Shown piece by piece: positions 33,969 through 41,922 of a stretch of DNA of 64,000 bases. Source of the stretch: Caulifigura coniformis (GTDB lineage: Bacteria; Planctomycetota; Planctomycetia; Planctomycetales; Planctomycetaceae); NCBI RefSeq assembly GCF_007745175.1, contig NZ_CP036271.1, forward strand, positions 3,050,314 to 3,114,313, read 5' to 3'. Under the pieces are notes generated by a model. The model saw only the letters and a list, made by a program, of their open reading frames with translations, ran no database searches and had not been told where the DNA came from. Position numbers and translations under genes: made by a program. Numbering within the stretch: position 1 is the first letter of the stretch; each line of letters begins with the position of its first letter.

Positions 33969-35027
33969 ATGCCTCTTCTCGGTGCTCACATGTCGATTGC
34001 GGGCGGTCTCCACAAAGCCGTGGAAGCCGCTGCACGTCTGGGGATGGACACGGTTCAGGTGTTCACAAAGTCCCCCTCGCAATGGGGACTGACCCCGATA
34101 GCCCCAGGAGTCGGAACAGGCGTCCAATCTGGTGTGTCTGGGACCAAGAACAACAACCAGTGGCGCGGCAAACCACTGGTCGAGCACGACATTCGCCTCT
34201 TCCGCGAGGCGCTCGACCGCACGGGCCTCCAGCATCCCTGCGCCCACAACAGCTATCTCATCAACGTCGGCAGCGCGGATCAGACGCTCTGGCAGAAATC
34301 GGTGGACGCCCTCGTCGATGAAGTCGAACGGGCCGAAGCCTTCGGCCTCGATGGGATCGTCATGCACCCTGGTGCTGCCGTGGGGGCGACGGAGGAAGAG
34401 GCGCTGGCCCGCATTGTTCTGGGCATCGATGAAACGCACCGTCGCACTCCAGAAGCCCGTGCAGAGCTCTGGCTGGAAGCGACGGCCGGGCAGGGATCGT
34501 GCCTCGGCTGCCGCTTCGAGCACCTCGCCTTCATCATCGACAACGTCGAGCAGCCCGAACGACTCGGCGTCTGCATCGACACCTGCCACATCTTCGCCGC
34601 CGGCTATCCGATCGGTACACCGGACGAGTTCAACGCGACGTTCCGGCAACTGGATGACCTGGTCGGCCTCGATCGTGTTCGGGCCTTTCACGTCAACGAC
34701 AGCAAGAAGCCCCTTGGAAGCCGGGTCGACCGACACGACCACATCGGCGAAGGCTGCCTCGGCCTGGAACCCTTCCGCCTGCTGCTGAATGACGAGCGCT
34801 TCGCACGCCTGCCGATGTACCTCGAAACGAAGAAGGAACAACGTGACGGCGAAGAGATGGATGCCGTTAACCTGCGGACGCTGCGGGCCCTGATGGCGGG
34901 AGCGCCATCGGCGAACAGGCCCTCGGGACAGACGAAGGTCCAGGCGAAACCGTCGGAGGGCGGGGTTCCCGCCGAGCCGCCTCCGGCCAGGAAACCGGCC
35001 ACCCGCGCCCGATCCCGCCGGCCTTGA
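33969..35027 (+). CDS. nfo: Endonuclease IV, chimeric after integration
   Basis: A 352-residue AP endonuclease. The metal ligands are all present: H in CAHNSYLINV, H in IVMHPGAAVG, E in LWLEATAGQGS, D and H in CIDTCHIFAAGY, H in AFHVNDSKKPLGSR, D and H in VDRHDHIGEG, and E in YLETKKEQ. Residues 1-60 come from the element, the rest from the chromosome. Compared with the reconstructed ancestral gene (326 residues) it has a 26-residue insertion after FTK (SPSQWGLTPIAPG ... VSGTK). The ATG at 33969 has no good ribosome-binding site and only 24 bases separate it from the divergent gene, so expression is doubtful. Confidence 0.92.
   Translation: MPLLGAHMSIAGGLHKAVEAAARLGMDTVQVFTKSPSQWGLTPIAPGVGTGVQSGVSGTKNNNQWRGKPLVEHDIRLFREALDRTGLQHPCAHNSYLINVGSADQTLWQKSVDALVDEVERAEAFGLDGIVMHPGAAVGATEEEALARIVLGIDETHRRTPEARAELWLEATAGQGSCLGCRFEHLAFIIDNVEQPERLGVCIDTCHIFAAGYPIGTPDEFNATFRQLDDLVGLDRVRAFHVNDSKKPLGSRVDRHDHIGEGCLGLEPFRLLLNDERFARLPMYLETKKEQRDGEEMDAVNLRTLRALMAGAPSANRPSGQTKVQAKPSEGGVPAEPPPARKPATRARSRRP
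34143..34151 (+). other. Right attachment junction (attR core)
   Basis: The core ACCAAGAAC is preceded by element sequence (GTGTCTGGG) and followed by chromosomal nfo sequence (AACAACCAGTGG). It lies in frame inside the chimeric nfo. Confidence 0.8.
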
Positions 35028-35044
35028 CTGTTCGGGACCTCGTC

Positions 35045-36334
35045 ATGAACGCCCCTTCGCGACAATCCGGCGGCCTGTTGCTCATTGTGCTCGTGGCGAT
35101 CGTCGCCCGTGTCGCGGCCTGCCTTGCCTTTCCGGCAAACCTGTCCGACGATCGCGACGTCTATCTCGCAATGGCGACCGGAATCCGTGAGGGCAGGGGA
35201 CTCTCTTCTCCCGGAACCACGATCCCCACCGCGTTCCGCCCCCCCCTCTACCCGCTGCTCCTGGTTCCCGTCAGCGACTCGCCCTTTGGCCGCGCGGCGC
35301 TTCACTGCGGCATCGCCGCCGGCATGGTCCTGGCCGTGTATTGGCTCGCTGGACTAAGCACCCTGTCCCCGGGAAGGAAGCTGTTCGCCGCGCTGGTCGT
35401 CGCCGTTGATCCGCTGCTCGTCTACTACTCGACGCTCCCGATGACAGAGACGCTCGCCGCGGCCGGCAGTGCATTGCTGCTCGCCGCCGCCGCCGCCGCC
35501 TGCAAGTCGGCCTCCGTCCACCGCCGGACCGTCTACTGTGCAATGGGCGCGGTGGCGTTTGGCGTCTGCGTGATGACCCGTCCAACTTACTGGGCTTTCA
35601 CCGCGTGCGTTGTGGCCTTCGGGCTCTGGCAGGTGATTCGCGGGACGCGCGATCCCGGGAAACACGAGCCGCGGACGCGCGACTGGGTCCTCGGCGGCCT
35701 CCTCACGGTTGCGATCGTTGCTCCCTGGGTCATCCGCAACGGGAAGGTGATGGGCCGACCGATCCTGACCACGACCCACGGCGGCTATACGCTCCTGCTG
35801 GGTAATAACGACGCCTACTACGACGAAGTCGTCCGCCAGCCGCTTGGTACGGTCTGGGATGGCTCCCACGGTCCGGGGCAGCAGGCGTGGGTCGCACATC
35901 TCGCCGACCAGATGCGCGAAGCGGGTGTCGAGGGGGAAATCGCGACCGACCAGTGGATGAAGGACCGGGCGTGGGAAACGATTCGCGCCCGGCCGGGCAC
36001 ATTTCTCGAGGCCTGCATCCGCAGGTTTCTGTCGTTCTGGGCCGTCCGCCCGCATGCTGAGTCCGCCAGCGCGGCTGGCCGAGCCCTCAGCCTGTTCTCG
36101 GCCGTCTGGTACAGCGCACTCTGGGTGGCCCTCACCCTCGGAGTGTGGAATGCTATCCGGACTGGGGGCTGCGCCGTCGAACTCAGCCTCCTCCTGATCG
36201 TCGCCTTCGTACTCGTCCACCTCGTCTACTGGACCGACGCCCGCATGCGGGCCCCCATCATGCCCGCGATCGCCATCCTGGCCGCTGGCGCTGGTTTCAA
36301 ACGCTCAGCGAATTTTGCCCGCAAGTCTGATTGA
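35045..36334 (+). CDS. GT39-type integral membrane glycosyltransferase
   Basis: A 429-residue protein with about nine transmembrane segments. DRDVYLAMATGIREGRGLSS, FRPPLYPLLLVPV, VVAVDPLLVYYSTLPMTETL and ILTTTHGGYTLLLGNNDAYY are in the order seen in ArnT/PMT-like transferases, with an acidic residue in the first periplasmic loop. Such enzymes move sugars from a polyprenyl-phosphate carrier. A TTG at 35024 overlaps the nfo stop; the ATG at 35045 is preferred. The next small membrane gene overlaps its stop by 1 base. Confidence 0.8.
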   Translation: MNAPSRQSGGLLLIVLVAIVARVAACLAFPANLSDDRDVYLAMATGIREGRGLSSPGTTIPTAFRPPLYPLLLVPVSDSPFGRAALHCGIAAGMVLAVYWLAGLSTLSPGRKLFAALVVAVDPLLVYYSTLPMTETLAAAGSALLLAAAAAACKSASVHRRTVYCAMGAVAFGVCVMTRPTYWAFTACVVAFGLWQVIRGTRDPGKHEPRTRDWVLGGLLTVAIVAPWVIRNGKVMGRPILTTTHGGYTLLLGNNDAYYDEVVRQPLGTVWDGSHGPGQQAWVAHLADQMREAGVEGEIATDQWMKDRAWETIRARPGTFLEACIRRFLSFWAVRPHAESASAAGRALSLFSAVWYSALWVALTLGVWNAIRTGGCAVELSLLLIVAFVLVHLVYWTDARMRAPIMPAIAILAAGAGFKRSANFARKSD

Positions 36335-36657
36335 TGGTCAGTGCCGATTCACGATCGCAACGGCTTCGAAACAGTGTGGCGGCCTTGTTTGTCGCCGCCT
36401 ACGTCATCGTATTTGCGTTCGTTCATTCCAGTGCAGTACGACGCAGCCACGCGTACGGCGTCGACTGTCTCTGGCTGTGCGACGTCTCTGACGAGGCGAC
36501 GTGGCGGACGCATCTCGTCCTGTCGGCCGCTTTCGCTCCGGTCTATTGGCTCCGCCAGATGCTCACAGGTGTTCCCGGGCCCTGTCTGCATGTCCCTCTC
36601 TTCGAGCTCTCGAGCAGCCCATCGGGACGCTGCAGGGATTGCCGGGCCACGGGCTGA
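36334..36657 (+). CDS. Small membrane protein coupled to the glycosyltransferase
   Basis: A 107-residue protein with two hydrophobic segments (SVAALFVAAYVIVFAFVHS and THLVLSAAFAPVYWLRQML) and a cysteine pair (LWLCDV ... RCRDCRATG). Its ATG shares one base with the preceding stop, so it is translationally coupled. No family is recognised. The stretch from its end to 36783 shows no gene. Confidence 0.5.
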   Translation: MVSADSRSQRLRNSVAALFVAAYVIVFAFVHSSAVRRSHAYGVDCLWLCDVSDEATWRTHLVLSAAFAPVYWLRQMLTGVPGPCLHVPLFELSSSPSGRCRDCRATG

Positions 36658-36783
36658 AGCCGCTGGCGAAGTCCGCCGAAAGCTCTGGCCGTGCGGATCG
36701 CCATTGCCGCATCCCGTCCTGCCGGAAACAATCCGGGTGCAACTCAACACCGCTGAATCGAGTCCACCGAGGAGCCTGCTGCG

Positions 36784-37893
36784 ATGATTGTCGGCCTGCC
36801 CAAAGAGATCAAAACGGACGAGTACCGCGTCGCGATGATTCCCTCTGGGGCCGAGGAACTCACTCGAGCCGGGCACACCGTTCTGGTGCAGGAAGGGGCG
36901 GGCGTCGGCTCCGGCATCGCCGATACCGAATACGCCGAAGTGGGCGCGACCATCGTTCCCACGGCTGCTGACGTCTTCGCGAAGGCCGATCTCGTCGTCA
37001 AGGTGAAAGAGCCGCTTGAGCCCGAATGGGCTCTCCTCCGGTCCGGGCAGATGCTCTTCACCTACATGCACTTTGCCGCCGACGAGAAGCTGACAAAGAA
37101 CACGCTCGCCACCGGCTGTACGGCCCTGGCTTACGAAACTCTCCGTGGGCGGGCGGGAGACCTGCCGCTGCTCACGCCGATGAGCGAAGTGGCCGGTCGC
37201 ATGAGCATCCAGCAGGGTGCGAAATACCTCGAGCGCCCGCAGGAAGGTCGAGGAATTCTCCTCGGCGGCGTCCCCGGCGTCCCTCCCGCGCATATCCTCA
37301 TCCTGGGCGGCGGTGTCGTCGGCAAGAACGCGGCCCGGATCGCGGCCGGGTTCCAGGCCGACGTTGTCATCGCCGACGTCAACATGGAGCGCCTGCGGTA
37401 TCTCGACGACATCATGCCGCCGAACGTGAACACCGTCTTCAGCGACCGCCACAATATTCGCGAAGAGCTGAAACTGGCCGATCTCGTGATCGGCGCTGTG
37501 CTGATCCCCGGCGCCCGGGCTCCGCGCCTCGTCACCCGCGAGGACTTGAAGCTCATGAAACCGGGAGCGGTGATGATCGACGTCGCCATCGACCAGGGGG
37601 GCTGCATGGAGACGAGCCACGCCACGACTCATTCGCATCCGACCTACAAGGTCGATGGCATCGTGCACTACTGCGTCGCCAACATGCCCGGGGCGGTCGG
37701 CCGGACAAGTACCTATGCGCTCTGCAACGTCACGTTTCCCTACGTCCTCGACCTCGCCAACCTTGGATTGATGGGAGCCTGTGCCAAGGCCCCCGGGCTC
37801 GTGGAAGCCGTCAACATGCACGCGGGCAAAGTCACGAACCGGGCCGTCGCCGAAACCTTCGGCCTGCCGTACACGGTGTTTCAGGCGAAATAG
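36784..37893 (+). CDS. ald: Alanine dehydrogenase
   Basis: A 369-residue enzyme that interconverts L-alanine and pyruvate with NAD. The family start MIVGLPKEIKTDEYRVAMIP, the DLVVKVKEPLEPEW block, TYMHFAADEKLT (substrate-binding H) and the NAD-binding ILILGGGVVGKNAARIAAGF are visible, followed by IDVAIDQGGCMETSHATTHS. Length equals the family norm (about 370). Monocistronic. Confidence 0.95.
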   Translation: MIVGLPKEIKTDEYRVAMIPSGAEELTRAGHTVLVQEGAGVGSGIADTEYAEVGATIVPTAADVFAKADLVVKVKEPLEPEWALLRSGQMLFTYMHFAADEKLTKNTLATGCTALAYETLRGRAGDLPLLTPMSEVAGRMSIQQGAKYLERPQEGRGILLGGVPGVPPAHILILGGGVVGKNAARIAAGFQADVVIADVNMERLRYLDDIMPPNVNTVFSDRHNIREELKLADLVIGAVLIPGARAPRLVTREDLKLMKPGAVMIDVAIDQGGCMETSHATTHSHPTYKVDGIVHYCVANMPGAVGRTSTYALCNVTFPYVLDLANLGLMGACAKAPGLVEAVNMHAGKVTNRAVAETFGLPYTVFQAK

Positions 37894-38013
37894 CAGTCGC
37901 GCGCGAAGGGGACGCAGGTCATTCTTCCCGTCGCGGCTACGACTGCATTCACAGATCTGAAACAGTCTCCTGGCTGGAAGAAAAGGGAGGCCCTTTGAGA
38001 CCGCCCGAGCCGC

Positions 38014-38277
38014 TCATTCGGCCTCCTGAACCTCGCTTCCACGAGACTTCACCGCCGCGACCAGCCAGCCCACGCAGATGAGTTCGGCGACGCCTCCCAG
38101 CGCCAGTGAACCGGTTTTGCCCAGGTTGCGTCCGAGGTGGGAGATCAGCATTGCGACGCCCGCGCGTCGGCCACGGAACTTTTCTTCCGGTTCACCTTTC
38201 TCCGCTTTGACCGCGGCGCCAAACATGGCCAGTGTGAAAACTCCCACCAGAAAGATCGCCAACAATGGCTTGCCCAT
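38014..38277 (-). CDS. Small two-pass membrane protein
   Basis: An 87-residue protein with hydrophobic segments at the N-terminus (LLAIFLVGVFTLAMFGAAV) and the C-terminus (LALGGVAELICVGWLVAAV), separated by a basic stretch. The ATG at 38277 was chosen; the upstream frame lacks coding character. Function unknown. Confidence 0.5.
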   Translation of the reverse strand: MGKPLLAIFLVGVFTLAMFGAAVKAEKGEPEEKFRGRRAGVAMLISHLGRNLGKTGSLALGGVAELICVGWLVAAVKSRGSEVQEAE

Positions 38278-38447
38278 TTTGTGGTTCCTCGATTCAGACT
38301 GAGAAGCCGAACGCACCTCACTCGCTGCGTGACACCCGCGTTTCATCAAGCCCGCGAACTCTGAGATGCCCTGATCGACACCATACGCGGGCCGCGGCAC
38401 GGAAGCCAATCGCAAACTCCGCTGAAAGCGTGGCCGGACAGCCCGGA

Positions 38448-39584
38448 TCAGATGACCATCGCCGTCACGGAAAACCCGATGACGGCCGCCAGCTCGATCG
38501 TGGTCAGGTCGTCCAGGGGGCGGTCGGCCTGAGGCGTGGCGACGCGATCTCGCAGTGGCTCGGGGAAGAGGGGAGAGCGGGGGAGGCCTACGAGCAGGTC
38601 ACGAAGCAGAAGCAACCAACCCCAGACAGCCATGACGAATGGCACATAGACAGGCCAGGCGTCGCCCACCAGCCGCCCGATGGAAATTTCCTCCCGACCG
38701 GAAATGGCGATGTCGAGGAGCGTGCGACAGCCGGGCAGGGCGGCGCTTCCGACAAGCCAGAACGCCGCGGCGGTGAGTGCAAGAGAAAGACGCGGCAGTC
38801 GGCGGGCCAGCCCTCCAAGCTCGGAGACCTCGCGCGTCCCGGAGTTGCGTTCCAGTTTGGAGATGAGCAGGACAACGAGCATCAGCGGAGCCGTCAGGGA
38901 GCCTGCGACGGCCATGGCGGACTTTGCCCCCGAGACCGCTGCGAACGCCACCTGTCCCGCAGCGAACAGAAACGTCGCGCTACAGATGCGGGGAAGGTCA
39001 CCCCGCGCGAGCATGAGGAGCGCGCCGACCCACAATGTCAGGATCGGCAGCGTGGCCCCAATGCTCCCGGCTGACTGGGCCGGTAGCCATCGAGCCAGCG
39101 AGATCCAGAGGCCCGGACCGAGCATCAGGAGGGCCGGAGCGCGGATGTCGGCCGGAGCCGCACGGAGACACTCCGTCGACGGCCTGTGAAATGGAAGAAT
39201 GCCCGCGACCAGGGCCGCTCCCGTCAGCGCCGCTGCGGCTCCCCAAGGCGATCGTTCAGACAGGGCGGAGACATTCACACCCAGCGCCAGGAGAAACGCT
39301 CCGATGATCGCAATCACGACGCGGCTACGCGCGGCCGGAATTTCCTGTGTCTGGGATCCGGCACGGTGCCTGCGAATCACCGCCAGCGGTGTTGCTGCCG
39401 CCGCGAGAGGAAGAGCGATCACCAGCGCGGCCCGGTGAGTCAACGTCATCAGGCAGACGGTCGCGAAGAACGCAATCACAAGGGCCGTCCACGCCGCGCG
39501 GCCGGCAGTGGAGTTCGGCGGACTGACGATCCAGCTGCATGCCAGACCGGCCGCGGCGGTGGCCAACCACGACAGCTCGGTCAT
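38448..39584 (-). CDS. NuoL/NuoM-like membrane protein, partner of the next gene
   Basis: A 378-residue protein with about ten to eleven transmembrane segments. LWISLARWLPAQSAGSIGAT is in the position of the conserved loop and broken helix of proton-conducting transporter subunits. The key charged residues are only partly recognisable, so it is a divergent relative. The ATG overlaps the upstream stop by 4 bases. It may work with the other protein in proton or sodium transport; no NuoA or NuoK-like partner is nearby. Confidence 0.45.
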   Translation of the reverse strand: MTELSWLATAAAGLACSWIVSPPNSTAGRAAWTALVIAFFATVCLMTLTHRAALVIALPLAAAATPLAVIRRHRAGSQTQEIPAARSRVVIAIIGAFLLALGVNVSALSERSPWGAAAALTGAALVAGILPFHRPSTECLRAAPADIRAPALLMLGPGLWISLARWLPAQSAGSIGATLPILTLWVGALLMLARGDLPRICSATFLFAAGQVAFAAVSGAKSAMAVAGSLTAPLMLVVLLISKLERNSGTREVSELGGLARRLPRLSLALTAAAFWLVGSAALPGCRTLLDIAISGREEISIGRLVGDAWPVYVPFVMAVWGWLLLLRDLLVGLPRSPLFPEPLRDRVATPQADRPLDDLTTIELAAVIGFSVTAMVI

Positions 39585-40687
39585 CGGAACGCCAACACAA
39601 GAAGAACCAGGAAGGCCGCAAGCACGAGCAACGATGTCAGCAATCGGCCGAGAGTTCCGGGAACCGCCTGTCGGATGGGGCTCGCCGCGTTCTCGAACTT
39701 CCTGAACAGCTGGCTGGGCAGTTGTTCGAACACGAAACCATCGACGAACCTCGTGACCTGCGATGCCCCACGAACGGGCAAAGCCACCGCGAACTTCCAG
39801 ACGTTCGGCAGGTTCCACTCTCGCGAAGCGGCCGACTCCAGCCTCCCGAGAAAATCGTTCGTCGGCGAGTCCGCGCGACGCGGACGTGCAGCGCTCGGCA
39901 GCCTGAGGCCCGCGACGACAAGAGCCGTGGCCGCGATCATCCAGACGATCCGACCAGACCAGGCAGGAACCATCAGCGAGACCGCGGCGATGCCCGCAAG
40001 CACTGCCGAAAGCCGCCAAGCCATCTCGCGGATCGCGGTTTGCTGCCTGAGCGACGTCAGTGCCGCCGCAATGGCCACCGCGGCGAGGAACTGACTGATG
40101 CCCAGTCGCGCGGCCGGATCCGCCTCGAGCAGTTCGATCAGCCGCAGGCCGAGAATTGTCGCCGGTGGGAGACAGGACAACAGCATCCAGCTGATGGCAG
40201 GCCTCACGGCACGATCATTCCACACGGCATGGGCGCCGACTGGAAACGCGGCGACCCGGTTGGCAAGCGACAGCCCGAATCCCCAGGCGAGAACTGACGT
40301 CATGACAGGCAGGCGCTCGGGCGTCGCGTTCCCGGCAATCGCCACCGCACCCACGATCAGAACGGAGTCGAAGATCCAGCCGGAAATCAGAAGCCGGCCG
40401 GTCCATAACTGAACGTCGTCGTCCCCGAAGAAGAGGCTCAGCCCCCATGCCAGAAACCAATGCGCCTGCCAGATCGCCAGGAACTCGATCGGTCCAGCTG
40501 CGCATCCCAGGAGAGCTGTGGTGGCGAAGAGCGCGGCGGCCAACGCCACCGAGGCGCGCGACCGTCCCAGACAGCCGCGCGCGAATACGACCACGACAAC
40601 CGCGGACACCAGCAGGCCGACCGCAGCCACGACGTCGAACCGGAATCCGGTCGCCACGGCGGGGCCGCTGATCTCCACGAGCGGCAT
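39581..40687 (-). CDS. NuoL-like membrane protein
   Basis: A 368-residue protein with about ten transmembrane segments. VAAFPVGAHAVWNDRAVRPA aligns in position with the F-P-L-H-x-W-L-P block of NuoL/MrpA subunits, and the C-terminal FVDGFVFEQLPSQLFRKFEN resembles the amphipathic helix of NuoL. It is probably a divergent proton-conducting subunit. It is translationally coupled to the downstream partner (38448-39584). Confidence 0.5.
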   Translation of the reverse strand: MPLVEISGPAVATGFRFDVVAAVGLLVSAVVVVVFARGCLGRSRASVALAAALFATTALLGCAAGPIEFLAIWQAHWFLAWGLSLFFGDDDVQLWTGRLLISGWIFDSVLIVGAVAIAGNATPERLPVMTSVLAWGFGLSLANRVAAFPVGAHAVWNDRAVRPAISWMLLSCLPPATILGLRLIELLEADPAARLGISQFLAAVAIAAALTSLRQQTAIREMAWRLSAVLAGIAAVSLMVPAWSGRIVWMIAATALVVAGLRLPSAARPRRADSPTNDFLGRLESAASREWNLPNVWKFAVALPVRGASQVTRFVDGFVFEQLPSQLFRKFENAASPIRQAVPGTLGRLLTSLLVLAAFLVLLVLAFR

Positions 40688-40694
40688 TTCGCCG

Positions 40695-41807
40695 TTACTC
40701 CGCCGACAGGCCGAACACGGCCGCGTGCCTGTACGTGTCGCCCGGCTTCAGGATGGCATTCGGGAAGTTCGGATGATTCACCGAATCGGGGAAGTGCTGG
40801 GTTTCGAGGCACATCGCGCTCCGGTGAGCGTACGTCTTGCCCCCTTTTCCCTTCTGCCCCTTGAGGAAATTTCCCGAGTAGAACTGCACACCCGGCTCCG
40901 TCGTCGACACCTTCAGCACGCGGCCCGAGGCCGGGTCCTTCAGCGTGGCGATGTGCCGCAACTTGCCGGCCTCTCCATCGCAGACGACGTTGTGGTCATA
41001 GCCGATGTTGGCCGTCTTCGTGAGCTGATCGATGCGGTCGCCGATGCGGGTCGGCTTCCGGAAATCGAGCGGCGTCCCTTCCACCGGGGCGATCTTGCCG
41101 GTCGGGATGAGGGTGTCATCGGTCGGTGTGTATTTCGAGGCGTTCAGCAGCAGCACGTGGTCGAGCACCGTCGGCGAACCGGCTCCACCGAGATTGAAGT
41201 AGCTGTGATTCGTGAGGTTGATTGGCGTGTCCGCGTCGGTCGTCGCCTCGTAGTCGATCCGCAGCTCGTTCGAATCGCTCAGGCTGTAAGTGACCGTCGC
41301 CGACAGGTTGCCCGGGTACCCTTCTTCGCCGTCCGGGCTCGTGTAGGTGAACCGCACGCCGGGGCCGTTCTTCGTTTCGATCCCCTGGGCTTTCCAGACG
41401 ACCTTGTCGAAGCTGCGCGGCCCGCCGCCGTGGAGGTGATTCGGGCCGTTGTTGACCAGCAGCTGGTAGTCCTTGCCGTTGAGCTTGAACTTCCCTTCCT
41501 TGATGCGGTTGCCGACGCGGCCGACGGTGCAGCCGAAGTACTGGTTGTCGTCCGATTCATAACCGGCGACGTTGTCGAACCCGAGGACGACGTCCGCCGC
41601 CTTGCCCGATTTGTCCGGCATGTGCAGCTCGGTGAGCGTGGCGCCGCGGGTCATGATCTTCGCAGTCACGCCGTTCGCGTTTTTCAGCGTATAGCGTTCA
41701 ACGGCGACGCCGTCGGCGGTTTTTCCGAACGGTTCAGGAGCGGGAGGCGCGGCGATGGTCATTTGAGCGGCCGAGAGAAACAGAGCGAGCGCGGCAATGC
41801 GAATCAT
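40695..41807 (-). CDS. galM: Secreted aldose 1-epimerase (galactose mutarotase)
   Basis: A 370-residue protein with an N-terminal signal peptide (MIRIAALALFLSAAQMTIAA). The mature part has the mutarotase blocks MTRGATLTELHMPDKSGK, TVGRVGNRIKEGKF, NNGPNHLHGGGPRSFDKVVW, NLTNHSYFNLGG (catalytic H) and TEPGVQFYSGNFL (catalytic E). It interconverts alpha and beta anomers of aldoses in the periplasm. The ATG at 41807 puts the signal at the N-terminus. Confidence 0.92.
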   Translation of the reverse strand: MIRIAALALFLSAAQMTIAAPPAPEPFGKTADGVAVERYTLKNANGVTAKIMTRGATLTELHMPDKSGKAADVVLGFDNVAGYESDDNQYFGCTVGRVGNRIKEGKFKLNGKDYQLLVNNGPNHLHGGGPRSFDKVVWKAQGIETKNGPGVRFTYTSPDGEEGYPGNLSATVTYSLSDSNELRIDYEATTDADTPINLTNHSYFNLGGAGSPTVLDHVLLLNASKYTPTDDTLIPTGKIAPVEGTPLDFRKPTRIGDRIDQLTKTANIGYDHNVVCDGEAGKLRHIATLKDPASGRVLKVSTTEPGVQFYSGNFLKGQKGKGGKTYAHRSAMCLETQHFPDSVNHPNFPNAILKPGDTYRHAAVFGLSAE

Positions 41808-41922
41808 GAACGAACCGGTGAGCAAGCGGGTTTCACGAACTTCGTCGCAGCCCTAGCTGCGCAGGGCGATTATGAAGCAGCCGCTTTGATCCCGTCCAGC
41901 GAGCCAGCGACGACTCCCGCCG

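Larger units (their letters stand above)
20649..34151. mobile_element. Integrative element inserted in nfo (satellite-like or stripped prophage)
   Basis: The boundaries are the two copies of ACCAAGAAC at 20649-20657 and 34143-34151 (13494 bp apart). Joining the outer flanks restores an uninterrupted nfo reading frame (FTKN then NNQWRGK). A large serine integrase lies at the left boundary and terminase, prohead-protease-like, resolvase and cargo genes fill the interior. The element's right end carries its own diverged 5' part of nfo, which keeps a full-length frame. No portal, capsid, tail or lysis genes were found. Confidence 0.88.
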
